Assembly: GCA_934351705.1 (NCBI GenBank)
Contig: CAKRJK010000093.1
Coordinates: 1 to 6,157 of the forward strand
Source: an uncultured Lachnospiraceae bacterium
Lineage (GTDB): Bacteria > Bacillota > Clostridia > Lachnospirales > Lachnospiraceae
Length of the DNA stretch: 6,157 bases
Reading direction: 5' to 3'
Positions within the stretch are counted from its first letter, which is position 1. Each line of letters starts with the position of its first letter. The notes under the pieces were generated by a model. That model was not told where the DNA came from. It worked only from the letters and a program-made list of their open reading frames with translations, and ran no database searches. Shown here piece by piece: positions 1 to 6,157 of this stretch. Made by a program: the position numbers and the translations under genes.

Positions 1-1
1 T

Positions 2-850
2 CAGGAGGACGGAGATCTGGTGTCCATCAATGAGAAATGGATCGGCGGAATGCGTGGCTGTTATGTAGAATTGGACGAGCAGGACAGATACCTGTTTGTC
101 GGCGGTTACCATGACGGACGTGTCAGCATGATGCGGCTTGCAGAGGATGGAAGCATTGTAGATGTTGCAGACGGTGTTTTCCACAAAGGTCTCGGAAGAG
201 GAATTACGGAGAGAAGCTCCACACCTCATGTCAACTGTGTCAAAGTGACACCGGACCAGAAGTTTTTGTGTGCCGTAGACAGTGGTCTGGATCACATCAA
301 AATCTATCGGATTGATTATGAACGCGGAAGGATCAAGCTGGAGGACATTTTGCGTTGCGAACTGGATGCAGGTCCGAGAATGATCCGTTTCAGCAAGGAC
401 GGAAGATTTGCGTACGTTCTTTGTGAATTGAAAAACGAAGTGGAAGTCTATAAGTACAGTGTTGAGGATGATCAGCCGGTTTTTGAGAAAATACAGACTG
501 TGACCACAGAGGCGGAACAGGATGGTTCGATCAGCAATGCATCCGGCATGGAGCATTCCGCAGACGGAGAGTATCTGTTTGTCTCAAATGTGGGAATCAA
601 CGATGTGGTGATTTACAAAATTGATAAAGAGACGGGAATGTTAGAGCAGAAGATGGAGACCAGGATCAGTGGGGACTATCCGAAGACACTGGCGGTCTTT
701 CCGGATCGGAATCATTTTGTGAGCCTGAATCACGATTCAAATGAAATTCGGACATTCAAGATTTTTTATGAAAAAGGATATTGTCTGATGGACAACAGAC
801 CGATTTCGATTGAGACACCGAATTGCATTTACATTCACAAGTTAAAATAA
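2..850 (+). CDS. Beta-propeller lactonase-family protein (6-phosphogluconolactonase-like), N-terminus outside the window
   Basis: The frame is open from base 2 and gives 282 residues. The family is usually about 340 residues, so roughly 60-80 N-terminal residues are missing. The visible part has repeated propeller-blade motifs of the form YLFV-x-N/G-x-G-x-(D/N)-x-V-x-x-Y-K-I, at about residues 30-46, 88-104, 136-152, 191-207 and 239-254 (counted from base 2). A GPR motif (125-127) followed 16 residues later by Glu142 in a CEL segment, and STPHV at 73-77, resemble conserved positions of the Lactonase/YkgB-type family. Family members hydrolyse 6-phosphogluconolactone or other lactones in the cytoplasm. 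Several usually conserved polar positions differ here (GPRM for GPRH, NVG for NRG, YPKT for PRH), so the substrate is uncertain. A GTG at 20 preceded by AGGAGG looks like a start, but the residues before it (QEDGDL) fit the family alignment, so the gene very likely begins upstream. Family fold is fairly sure; the exact reaction is not. Confidence 0.8.
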   Translation, partial: QEDGDLVSINEKWIGGMRGCYVELDEQDRYLFVGGYHDGRVSMMRLAEDGSIVDVADGVFHKGLGRGITERSSTPHVNCVKVTPDQKFLCAVDSGLDHIKIYRIDYERGRIKLEDILRCELDAGPRMIRFSKDGRFAYVLCELKNEVEVYKYSVEDDQPVFEKIQTVTTEAEQDGSISNASGMEHSADGEYLFVSNVGINDVVIYKIDKETGMLEQKMETRISGDYPKTLAVFPDRNHFVSLNHDSNEIRTFKIFYEKGYCLMDNRPISIETPNCIYIHKLK

Positions 851-858
851 GCGAAACA

Positions 859-902
859 AAACAAGCACGGGACATCCATTTGTGGCAATCCCGTGCTTGT
901 TT
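859..902. terminator. Bidirectional intrinsic terminator between convergent genes
   Basis: A 14-bp perfect stem (859-872 pairing with 889-902, core ACAAGCACGGGA/TCCCGTGCTTGT) encloses a 16-nt loop. The right flank is TTTATTTC on the + strand. The left flank read on the - strand is TTTTGTTTCGC, so both directions end in a U-rich tract. It begins 8 nt after the lactonase stop and lies 13 nt beyond the typA stop at 916-918. Position and symmetry support shared use by both transcripts. Confidence 0.85.
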
Positions 903-915
903 ATTTCCTGCCTGT

Positions 916-1791
916 CTATTTATTTCTCATATTAGCTCTCTTACGCATGGTCGGATCAAGGATTCGTTTGCGGATACGCAGACTTTCCGGTGTTACTTCC
1001 AACAACTCATCCGTATCGATAAAATCCAACGCCTGCTCTAGGCTTAAAATTCTCGGCGGAGTCAGTGTCAGTGCCTCGTCAGCGGAAGAAGAACGGGTGT
1101 TGGTCAAATGTTTTTTCTTGCAGACATTTAACTCAATATCTTCAGCCTTTGCACACTGTCCGATGACCATACCGGAGTAAACCTTGTGTCCCGGTCCGAT
1201 AAAGAGTGTTCCACGTTCCTGTGCGGAGAACAGACCGTAGGTAACGGATTCGCCCGATTCAAACGCGATCAGAGAACCCTGCTTACGATACTGAATATCA
1301 CCCTTGTACGGTTCATATCCGTTGAAAATCGTATTGATGATACCGTTCCCTTTGGTGTCGGTTAAAAATTCGCCACGGTATCCGATCAGTCCGCGGGAAG
1401 GGATATTAAACTCCAAACGGGTATAGCCGCCGGTAATCGGTGTCATATTGCGAAGCTCGCCTTTTCGCTGGCTGAGTTTATCAATGACCGCTCCGGTAAA
1501 TTCGTCGGGAACATCAATATAGGCAAGCTCCATCGGCTCTAAGTTCTTACCGTTTTCATCGGTGTGGTACAATACCTCCGCTTTGCTGACTGCAAATTCA
1601 TATCCCTCGCGTCTCATATTTTCGATTAAGACAGATAAATGAAGTTCACCACGGCCGGAAACCTTGTAGCTGTCAGGGCTGTCGGTTTCTTCCACGCGCA
1701 GGGAAACATCGGTATTCAATTCGCGGAACAGGCGGTCACGGATGTGACGGGAGGTAACAAATTTACCTTCCTGACCTGCAAGCGGACTGTC
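916..1791 (-). CDS. typA: TypA C-terminal fragment: domains III, V and TypA-specific C-terminal domain
   Basis: In-frame TypA sequence runs from DSPLAGQEGKF (GAC at 1791-1789) to the TAG at 916-918, about 291 residues. It includes the domain III core TDVSLRVEETDSPDSYKVSGRGELHLSV, the EF-G domain V-like segment with GGYTRLEFNIPSRGLIGYR, and the BipA-specific C-terminal region with KKKHLTNTRSS and LEQALDFIDTDELLEVTPESLR. The frame has a TGA just upstream of the junction, so it cannot read back into the GTPase half. The first plausible start is a TTG at 1719-1717, inside a conserved helix (REL-N-TDVSL) with no convincing ribosome binding site in front. It is therefore best read as the downstream half of a broken gene and not as a gene of its own. 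Family identity is certain; expression is doubtful. Confidence 0.8.
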   Translation of the reverse strand, partial: DSPLAGQEGKFVTSRHIRDRLFRELNTDVSLRVEETDSPDSYKVSGRGELHLSVLIENMRREGYEFAVSKAEVLYHTDENGKNLEPMELAYIDVPDEFTGAVIDKLSQRKGELRNMTPITGGYTRLEFNIPSRGLIGYRGEFLTDTKGNGIINTIFNGYEPYKGDIQYRKQGSLIAFESGESVTYGLFSAQERGTLFIGPGHKVYSGMVIGQCAKAEDIELNVCKKKHLTNTRSSSADEALTLTPPRILSLEQALDFIDTDELLEVTPESLRIRKRILDPTMRKRANMRNK

Positions 1792-2737
1792 AGTTCATGG
1801 AAATCGTCGGCTCGGAAATCTTTTGGAAAGGAATTGCCTCCGGTGCCTCCGGGGAGCAGATGGTATCTCCGATGTGGATATCCGCAATACCGGAAATGGC
1901 AACGATGGAACCAATCTTTGCCTCGGACACTTCAACCTTGTTGAGTCCTTCAAATTCATATAATTTGCTGATACGCACCTTCTGCTGTTTGTCAGGCTCG
2001 TGATGGTTGACAACAACGGCATCCTGATTGACTTTTAAACAGCCGTTATCCACTTTGCCGACGCCGATACGTCCGACGTATTCATTGTAATCAATCGTGC
2101 TGATCAAAACCTGTGTGTTTGCGTCAGGATCGCCGGTCGGAGCCGGAATATAGTCGATGATCGTCTCAAATAAAGGCGTCATGTCTTTTCTCTCATCCGC
2201 CAAATCCTTAATGGCATATCCGTCTCTTGCAGAAGCATAGATAAACGGGCATTCCAACTGTTCATCGGAAGCATCCAAATCCATAAACAATTCCAATACC
2301 TCGTCGATGACATCGTCAGGACGTGCCTCCGGACGGTCGATCTTGTTGATACATACGACAACCGGAAGATCCAGTGCCAATGCTTTCATCAGTACGAATT
2401 TAGTCTGTGGCATTGCACCCTCGAAGGCATCAACCACCAGAACAACACCGTCTACCATCTTCAATACACGCTCAACCTCGCCGCCGAAATCGGCATGTCC
2501 CGGAGTGTCGATGATATTGATTTTGACATCTTTGTAAAAGACGGCTGTGTTTTTTGAGAGAATGGTGATACCACGCTCTCTTTCTATATCATTGGAATCC
2601 ATAACACGTTCCTGTACTTCCTGATTGGCACGGAATACGCCGCTTTGTTTTAAAAGCTCGTCCACCAGAGTTGTCTTACCGTGGTCGACGTGAGCGATAA
2701 TTGCAATGTTACGGATGTCCTCTCTTTGCATTTTCAT
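1790..2737 (-). CDS. typA: TypA N-terminal fragment: GTPase domain plus beta-barrel domain II
   Basis: This is the 315-residue 5' part of the broken typA. It holds a complete translation-factor GTPase domain: G1 AHVDHGKT at residues 15-22, G2 RERGITI at 53-59, G3 DTPGH at 77-81, G4 NKID at 131-134, and G5 ASA at 168-170. A domain II beta-barrel follows at about 205-290 (STIDYNEYVGRIGVGKV). It stops at the start of domain III (SEPTISMN, then TGA), so the EF-G-like domains III and V and the TypA-specific C-terminal domain are lost. Start choice: the ATG at 2737 has AGAAGGA (TCCTTCT at 2744-2750 on +) six bases upstream, and the family N-terminus REDIRNIAIIAHVDHGKTT follows directly. A second ATG two codons in is less well spaced. 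A truncated GTPase domain might be stable but would lack most of the parts that contact the ribosome. Confidence 0.85.
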   Translation of the reverse strand: MKMQREDIRNIAIIAHVDHGKTTLVDELLKQSGVFRANQEVQERVMDSNDIERERGITILSKNTAVFYKDVKINIIDTPGHADFGGEVERVLKMVDGVVLVVDAFEGAMPQTKFVLMKALALDLPVVVCINKIDRPEARPDDVIDEVLELFMDLDASDEQLECPFIYASARDGYAIKDLADERKDMTPLFETIIDYIPAPTGDPDANTQVLISTIDYNEYVGRIGVGKVDNGCLKVNQDAVVVNHHEPDKQQKVRISKLYEFEGLNKVEVSEAKIGSIVAISGIADIHIGDTICSPEAPEAIPFQKISEPTISMN

Positions 2738-2784
2738 AAAAAATCCTTCTTTCTATCAACATTCACCTTTGGTCTAACCCTTAT

Positions 2785-2812
2785 ATTTTACCATAAATAT
2801 ATGAAATGACAA
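2785..2812 (-). promoter_or_regulatory. Sigma-A type promoter of typA
   Basis: On the - strand, TTGTCA (2812-2807) is followed by a 16-bp spacer and TAAAAT (2790-2785). A TGG directly before the -10 makes it an extended -10 (TG-G-TAAAAT). The predicted start is near 2778, leaving a leader of about 40 nt with AGAAGGA before the ATG at 2737. The call rests on consensus match and position only. Confidence 0.65.
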
Positions 2813-2837
2813 GATTTTTTCTTTCGTTAATCAGAAC

Positions 2838-2854
2838 TATAAGTACTACTTATA
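2838..2854. repeat. Perfect 17-bp palindrome (8-bp arms, one central base) in the divergent promoter region
   Basis: TATAAGTA-C-TACTTATA is a perfect inverted repeat with a single central base. It lies about 25 bp upstream of the typA -35 box and about 80 bp upstream of the purC -35 box, in A/T-rich DNA. The shape suits binding of a dimeric regulator, but no regulator can be named from sequence. With only A/T bases near the outer ends and no loop, it is more likely a DNA site than an RNA hairpin. Confidence 0.5.
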
Positions 2855-2935
2855 AAAGAATGAAAATTCACAAAAAAACTAATAAAAACGCGAAGATTTT
2901 CTACACCCGGAAAAAGGGAACTCACGCCAAATCCG

Positions 2936-2965
2936 TTGACTTTCCAAAAGGCACTGTATTATAAT
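2936..2965 (+). promoter_or_regulatory. Sigma-A type promoter of the purC-purF-purB operon
   Basis: TTGACT (2936-2941), an 18-bp spacer and a perfect TATAAT (2960-2965) lie upstream of purC. Transcription would begin near 2972, giving a leader of about 62 nt, too short for a purine riboswitch with its expression platform. This is the best consensus match in the window. Confidence 0.75.
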
Positions 2966-2977
2966 TTTTTTGTAGTG

Positions 2978-3006
2978 TGAAAAATAGGACAAACAGATAT
3001 TTTTCA
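2978..3006 (+). promoter_or_regulatory. Inverted repeat at the start of the pur transcript (possible operator or leader hairpin)
   Basis: TGAAAAATA (2978-2986) and TATTTTTCA (2998-3006) are perfect 9-bp inverted arms separated by 11 nt. They begin about 6 nt after the predicted transcription start. The arms contain only two G/C pairs, and no U-run follows the right arm, so it is not a terminator. It could be a repressor site just downstream of the -10, a weak leader stem, or chance in A/T-rich DNA. Confidence 0.35.
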
Positions 3007-3034
3007 AAACAAAGAAGTAAAGAGGAGAAAAGAC

Positions 3035-3907
3035 ATGCAGGAATTTAAACCGGTAAAAGAAGGAAAAGTACGTGAGGTATATGACAACGGAGACAGTCTG
3101 ATCATTGTTGCAACAGACCGCATTTCCGCATTTGACCATATCTTAAAGAACCAGATCACAGAAAAGGGAGCAATCTTAACAAAAATGTCCAAATTCTGGT
3201 TTGATTTTACAAAGGACATCGTACCGAATCACATGATTTCCGTAGATGTACAGGATATGCCGGAGTATTTCAGACAGGAGCGTTTTGACGGAAACAGTAT
3301 GGAATGCAAAAAATTAAATATGCTTCCGATCGAGTGTATTGTACGCGGCTACATCACGGGAAGCGGCTGGGAAAGCTACAAAGAAAACGGTACTGTCTGC
3401 GGAATTACGCTGCCGGAGGGATTGAAGGAGTCACAGCAATTACCGGAACCGATTTACACACCGAGTACCAAAGCGGAAATCGGACTGCATGACGAAAATA
3501 TATCATTTGAGAGAAGCGTAGAGATTTTGGAGGAGGCACATCCGGGAAAAGGACACGAGTATGCACAAAAGATTAAAGACTGCACGATCGCTCTTTACAA
3601 AAAATGTGCCGAGTATGCGCTGAGCAAGGGAATTATTATCGCGGACACCAAGTTTGAGTTTGGTTTAGATGAGAACGGCAACGTGGTATTAGGCGATGAG
3701 ATGCTGACACCGGACAGCTCCAGATTCTGGCCGTTAGAGGGATACGAAGCGGGCAAATCACAGCCGTCTTTTGACAAACAGTTTGTAAGAGACTGGTTAA
3801 AGGCAAACAAAGACAGCGATTATCTGCTGCCGGAGGAAGTGGTGACAAAGACTGTGGACAAATACAAAGAGGCGTATGAGCTGTTGACAGGCGAAAAATT
3901 TGCATAA
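3035..3907 (+). CDS. purC: Phosphoribosylaminoimidazole-succinocarboxamide synthase (SAICAR synthetase)
   Basis: PurC joins CAIR and aspartate with ATP to give SAICAR in de novo IMP synthesis, in the cytoplasm. The 290-residue protein has the N-terminal EGKVREVYD nucleotide-binding segment (9-17), the first family signature LPIECIVRGYITGS (97-110), TPSTKAE (142-148), the second signature IIIADTKFEFG (200-210) and DEMLTPDSSRFW (221-232). It is complete and of the longer type; E. coli PurC is about 237 residues. The ATG is preceded by AGAGGAG (3021-3027) at 7 nt spacing. It is the first gene after a strong promoter, and purF follows after 35 nt, so it leads the purine operon. Its product is the substrate of the third gene, purB. 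No damaged or missing motif was seen. Confidence 0.97.
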   Translation: MQEFKPVKEGKVREVYDNGDSLIIVATDRISAFDHILKNQITEKGAILTKMSKFWFDFTKDIVPNHMISVDVQDMPEYFRQERFDGNSMECKKLNMLPIECIVRGYITGSGWESYKENGTVCGITLPEGLKESQQLPEPIYTPSTKAEIGLHDENISFERSVEILEEAHPGKGHEYAQKIKDCTIALYKKCAEYALSKGIIIADTKFEFGLDENGNVVLGDEMLTPDSSRFWPLEGYEAGKSQPSFDKQFVRDWLKANKDSDYLLPEEVVTKTVDKYKEAYELLTGEKFA

Positions 3908-3921
3908 GCAAAAACAGAGAC

Positions 3922-3942
3922 AAGAAAGGTTCAGATTGCTTT
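3922..3942 (+). promoter_or_regulatory. Unusual purF ribosome binding site: AAGAAAGG with a long 13-nt spacer
   Basis: The only Shine-Dalgarno-like stretch before purF is AAGAAAGG (3922-3929), 13 nt from the ATG at 3943. purC and purB both have AGAGGAG at 7 nt. No in-frame alternative start exists: the upstream codons are not starts, and the next Met (residue 24) lies beyond the catalytic cysteine. purF may therefore be translated less efficiently than its neighbours. Confidence 0.45.
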
Positions 3943-5391
3943 ATGAATGGAAAAGAATTAGAGTGTCATACACCGTGGAACGGACTGCATGAGGAGTGCG
4001 GCGTATTCGGAATGTATGATTTTGACGGAAACGATGTCGCATCGACCATCTATTACGGATTGTTTGCATTGCAGCATCGCGGACAGGAGAGCTGCGGTAT
4101 TGCGGTAAGCGATACGAGCGGACCAAAAGGAAAGGTGACTACCCACAAGGATATGGGCTTGGTCAACGAGGTCTTTACAGAAAAAATATTAGAGCCGATG
4201 AAGGGAGATCTCGGTGTCGGACACGTCCGTTATTCCACAGCGGGAGCATCGACAAGAGAGAATGCACAGCCGTTGGTTTTAAATTATGTAAAAGGAACGT
4301 TGGGACTGGCACACAACGGTAACCTGATCAATGCAAATGAACTCAGAAAAGAGTTAGAGTACACGGGAGCCATTTTCCAGACAACGATCGATTCCGAGGT
4401 CATTGCGTACCATATCGCAAGGGAGCGTTTAAAATCAAAGACAGCAGAAGAGGCGGTCAGACGGGCGGCAACCAAGATTAAAGGTGCCTATGCTCTGGTT
4501 GTCATGAGTCCGAGAAAATTAATCGGAGCGAGAGATCCTTACGGATTCAAACCGCTCTGTATCGGAAAACGTGACAATGCGTACATTCTGACCTCGGAAT
4601 CCTGTGCGTTGGATACGTTAGGAGTAGAATTTGTCCGTGATGTGCTGCCGGGCGAGGTGGTAACGATCACACCGGAAAAAGGAATTGAATCGGATACGAC
4701 AATGTGTCTGCCAAAGAACGAGGAGGCAAGATGTATTTTTGAATACATTTACTTTGCAAGACCGGACAGCAGAATTGACGGAGTCGGAGTATACCAGTCA
4801 CGTATTTTGGCGGGAAAATATCTTGCGATAGATTCACCGGTAGAAGCGGATCTGGTAGTCGGAGTACCGGAATCGGGAAATGCGGCGGCACTTGGTTATG
4901 CCTTGCAGTCGGGGATTCCTTACGGAACGGCATTTGTCAAAAACGGGTATGTCGGACGAACCTTTATCAAACCAAAACAAAGCAACCGTGAGTCCAGCGT
5001 AAAGATCAAGCTCAACGTCTTAAAAGAGGCAGTAGACGGAAAAAGAGTGATCATGATAGACGATTCCATTGTGAGGGGAACGACTTCAGACCGTATCGTG
5101 AGAATGCTTCGCGAGGCGGGTGCGACAGAGGTTCATGTCAGAATTTCGTCGCCGCCGTTTTTGTGGCCATGCTATTTCGGAACGGATATACCGGAGCGTG
5201 AGCAGCTCATTGCCTACAACCGTACGATTGATGAGATTCGCGATGTGATCGGAGCGGATTCGCTTGGTTATCTTGAGATAGAGCGCTTAGAGCAAATGGT
5301 TGGCGGATTATCCATCTGCAAAGGCTGTTTTACGGGAAGTTACCCGATGGAGCCGCCAAAAGAGAACATCCGAGGCGATTTTGAGAGATAG
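3943..5391 (+). CDS. purF: Amidophosphoribosyltransferase (glutamine PRPP amidotransferase), Fe-S cluster type
   Basis: PurF makes 5-phosphoribosylamine from PRPP and glutamine, the committed step of purine synthesis. The 482-residue protein starts with an 18-residue propeptide ending HEE. Cys19 (in EECGVFG) is the Ntn-hydrolase nucleophile exposed by self-cleavage. Glutaminase motifs follow: LQHRGQES (43-50), GHVRYSTAG (93-101) and AHNGNL (123-128). The phosphoribosyltransferase half has the PRPP loop [14 protein letters not shown] (369-382). Four cysteines (264, 410, 459, 462) match the 4Fe-4S ligands of the Bacillus subtilis enzyme, including C-x-x-C in ICKGCFTG. The E. coli-type enzyme lacks the cluster. 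In the Bacillus enzyme the cluster is oxygen-labile and its loss leads to degradation, which fits an anaerobe. AMP/GMP feedback is known for the family. It is complete and lies between purC and purB in the likely operon. Confidence 0.97.
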   Translation: MNGKELECHTPWNGLHEECGVFGMYDFDGNDVASTIYYGLFALQHRGQESCGIAVSDTSGPKGKVTTHKDMGLVNEVFTEKILEPMKGDLGVGHVRYSTAGASTRENAQPLVLNYVKGTLGLAHNGNLINANELRKELEYTGAIFQTTIDSEVIAYHIARERLKSKTAEEAVRRAATKIKGAYALVVMSPRKLIGARDPYGFKPLCIGKRDNAYILTSESCALDTLGVEFVRDVLPGEVVTITPEKGIESDTTMCLPKNEEARCIFEYIYFARPDSRIDGVGVYQSRILAGKYLAIDSPVEADLVVGVPESGNAAALGYALQSGIPYGTAFVKNGYVGRTFIKPKQSNRESSVKIKLNVLKEAVDGKRVIMIDDSIVRGTTSDRIVRMLREAGATEVHVRISSPPFLWPCYFGTDIPEREQLIAYNRTIDEIRDVIGADSLGYLEIERLEQMVGGLSICKGCFTGSYPMEPPKENIRGDFER

Positions 5392-5429
5392 GAACAGTAA
5401 GAAAAACGCAGCATGAGAGGAGAAACAAC

Positions 5430-6157
5430 ATGAGTACAGATAAATACAACAGTCCGCTTTCAGAGCGTTATGCGAGCAAGGAGATGCAATATATCTTTTC
5501 ACCGGATATGAAATTCCGCACCTGGAGAAAACTTTGGATTGCCCTTGCAGAGACAGAGATGGAATTGGGACTTTCCGAGAACGGAAAACCGGTTATCACA
5601 CAGGAGCAGATTGACGAGTTAAAGGCGAATGCGGAAAACATTAATTATGATGTGGCAAAAGAGAGAGAAAAATTAGTCCGCCATGACGTTATGAGCCATG
5701 TGTATGCATACGGACAGCAATGCCCGAAAGCAGCGGGAATCATTCATTTAGGAGCAACTTCCTGCTACGTGGGAGACAACACCGACATTATCGTGATGAA
5801 CGAGGCATTAAAGTTGGTCCGCAAAAAATTAGTCAATGTAATCGATGAGCTTGCAAAGTTTGCAGACGAATACAAAGAACTTCCGACGCTGGCATTCACC
5901 CATTTCCAGCCGGCACAGCCGACGACAGTCGGAAAACGTGCGACACTCTGGATTCAGGAGTTTTTGCTTGATTTAGAGGACTTAGAGTACGTGATGGGTA
6001 CGTTAAAACTGTTAGGTTCAAAAGGAACCACGGGAACACAGGCAAGTTTCCAGGAACTTTTTGCGGGAGATCAGGAGACGATTGATAAGATTGATCCGAT
6101 GATTGCAAAGAAGATGGGATTTGCGGAATGCTATCCGGTATCGGGACAGACCTATTC
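5430..6157 (+). CDS. purB: Adenylosuccinate lyase, N-terminal half (cut by the window end)
   Basis: PurB removes fumarate from SAICAR to give AICAR and from adenylosuccinate to give AMP, so it acts directly after PurC and again in AMP synthesis. The 242 complete codons cover about half of a protein expected to have roughly 475 residues. Seen are SPLSERYAS (8-16), KFRTWRKLW (28-36), RHDVMSHV (84-91), the substrate loop [14 protein letters not shown] (106-119), FTHFQPAQ with the likely catalytic His158 (156-163), and [11 protein letters not shown] (197-207). The signature loop SSxMPxKxNP and its catalytic serine lie beyond the edge. These motifs match the animal-type ADSL much better than the classic short bacterial PurB, in which THxQPAQ is replaced. 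The start ATG has AGAGGAG (5416-5422) at 7 nt. The gap from purF is 38 nt with no promoter or terminator seen. Confidence 0.95.
   Translation, partial: MSTDKYNSPLSERYASKEMQYIFSPDMKFRTWRKLWIALAETEMELGLSENGKPVITQEQIDELKANAENINYDVAKEREKLVRHDVMSHVYAYGQQCPKAAGIIHLGATSCYVGDNTDIIVMNEALKLVRKKLVNVIDELAKFADEYKELPTLAFTHFQPAQPTTVGKRATLWIQEFLLDLEDLEYVMGTLKLLGSKGTTGTQASFQELFAGDQETIDKIDPMIAKKMGFAECYPVSGQTY

Larger units (their letters stand above)
916..2737 (-). pseudogene. typA: typA/bipA translational GTPase, interrupted by a frameshifting deletion near 1792
   Basis: TypA/BipA is an EF-G-like ribosome-binding GTPase involved in 50S assembly and in stress or cold adaptation. The locus reads from ATG at 2737 to TAG at 916-918, but its length (1822 nt) is not a multiple of three. 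The N-terminal part ends in ...SEPTISMN followed by TGA at 1792-1790. The C-terminal part resumes in another frame as DSPLAGQEGKF from 1791. Family members have about four residues (F-x-V-N) between these segments. Restoring 11 nt gives 1833 nt, or 610 residues, close to the usual 605-615. Everything else is well conserved with no other stop or gap, so the lesion is recent, or an assembly error. The gene has its own promoter, stands divergent to the purine genes, and shares a terminator with the convergent lactonase. If the deletion is real, a full-length protein cannot be made. Confidence 0.85.

Noticed and set aside
3..22. Start of the lactonase gene at GTG 20 with AGGAGG at 3-8.
   Set aside because: The AGGAGG is coding sequence (Q-E-D codons). 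The residues before GTG fit the family, and a start here would remove the first propeller blade.
823..1180. Two + strand open frames across the terminator and the typA 3' end.
   Set aside because: They overlap the hairpin and run antisense to conserved TypA codons. Their translations resemble no known protein.
916..1719. Separate 267-residue gene starting at TTG 1719.
   Set aside because: The start lies inside a conserved TypA helix, has no good ribosome binding site, and homology continues upstream in frame to 1791. It is the 3' half of the broken typA.
1788..1798. Programmed +1 frameshift at AAC-TGA-C in typA, similar in form to the release factor 2 site (CUU UGA C).
   Set aside because: The shift would have to occur exactly on the AAC codon because the downstream frame has a TGA at its left edge. 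AAC to ACU slippage pairs poorly, there is no Shine-Dalgarno-like AGGGGG stimulator upstream, and four conserved residues would still be missing. A deletion explains the data better.
1639..2537. + strand open frames inside typA (1639-1944, 1797-2003, 2307-2537).
   Set aside because: They are antisense shadows of strongly conserved TypA coding sequence. The one crossing the deletion gains no plausible start or product.
2966..3034. Purine riboswitch in the purC leader.
   Set aside because: The predicted leader is only about 62 nt, and I see no three-way junction with the conserved loops.
5413..5433. Six-codon ORF (MRGETT) whose TGA overlaps the purB ATG.
   Set aside because: It is made mostly of the purB ribosome binding site, has no clear site of its own, and no sign of selection as a leader peptide. 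Likely chance.
5896..6108. - strand open frame of 70 codons opposite purB.
   Set aside because: It is a shadow of the purB coding frame, which carries clear lyase motifs, and no ribosome binding site supports it.
1..6157. A previously undescribed multi-gene system (defence, mobile, biosynthetic).
   Set aside because: Every sizeable coding region belongs to a known housekeeping family, and no array, transposase, toxin-like gene or unexplained stretch above 300 bases remains.

Overview
This window looks like ordinary chromosomal DNA from an anaerobic Clostridia-type Firmicute. The Lachnospiraceae are my best guess, from protein flavour, AGGAGG-like ribosome binding sites, sigma-A type promoters and gene content. 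No rRNA, tRNA, mobile element, phage gene or CRISPR array was found, and I see no undescribed multi-gene system.

Layout: (1) From the left edge to 850, + strand, is the C-terminal four-fifths or so of a beta-propeller lactonase-family protein whose N-terminus lies outside the window. (2) At 859-902 a strong hairpin with A- and T-rich flanks serves as a shared terminator between this gene and the convergent typA. (3) From 2737 down to 916, - strand, is typA/bipA, a ribosome-associated translational GTPase. It is broken near position 1792: the two halves are in different frames, and comparison with the remembered family sequence implies loss of 11 nucleotides (four codons, F-x-V-N, minus one base). 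(4) The divergent intergenic region 2738-3034 carries a promoter for each side, a perfect 17-bp palindrome and a second inverted repeat at the start of the pur transcript. (5) From 3035 to the right edge, + strand, runs a purine cluster purC-purF-purB with gaps of 35 and 38 nt and no internal terminator seen, so probably one operon. purB is cut by the window end.

Functionally, PurF starts de novo IMP synthesis from PRPP, PurC makes SAICAR, and PurB cleaves SAICAR to AICAR and later adenylosuccinate to AMP. The remaining purine genes must be elsewhere. PurF keeps the propeptide, the cysteine nucleophile and the four cysteines of the Fe-S-containing Bacillus type. PurB reads like the animal-type adenylosuccinate lyase. 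The most notable observation is the clean frameshifting deletion in an otherwise well-preserved typA.
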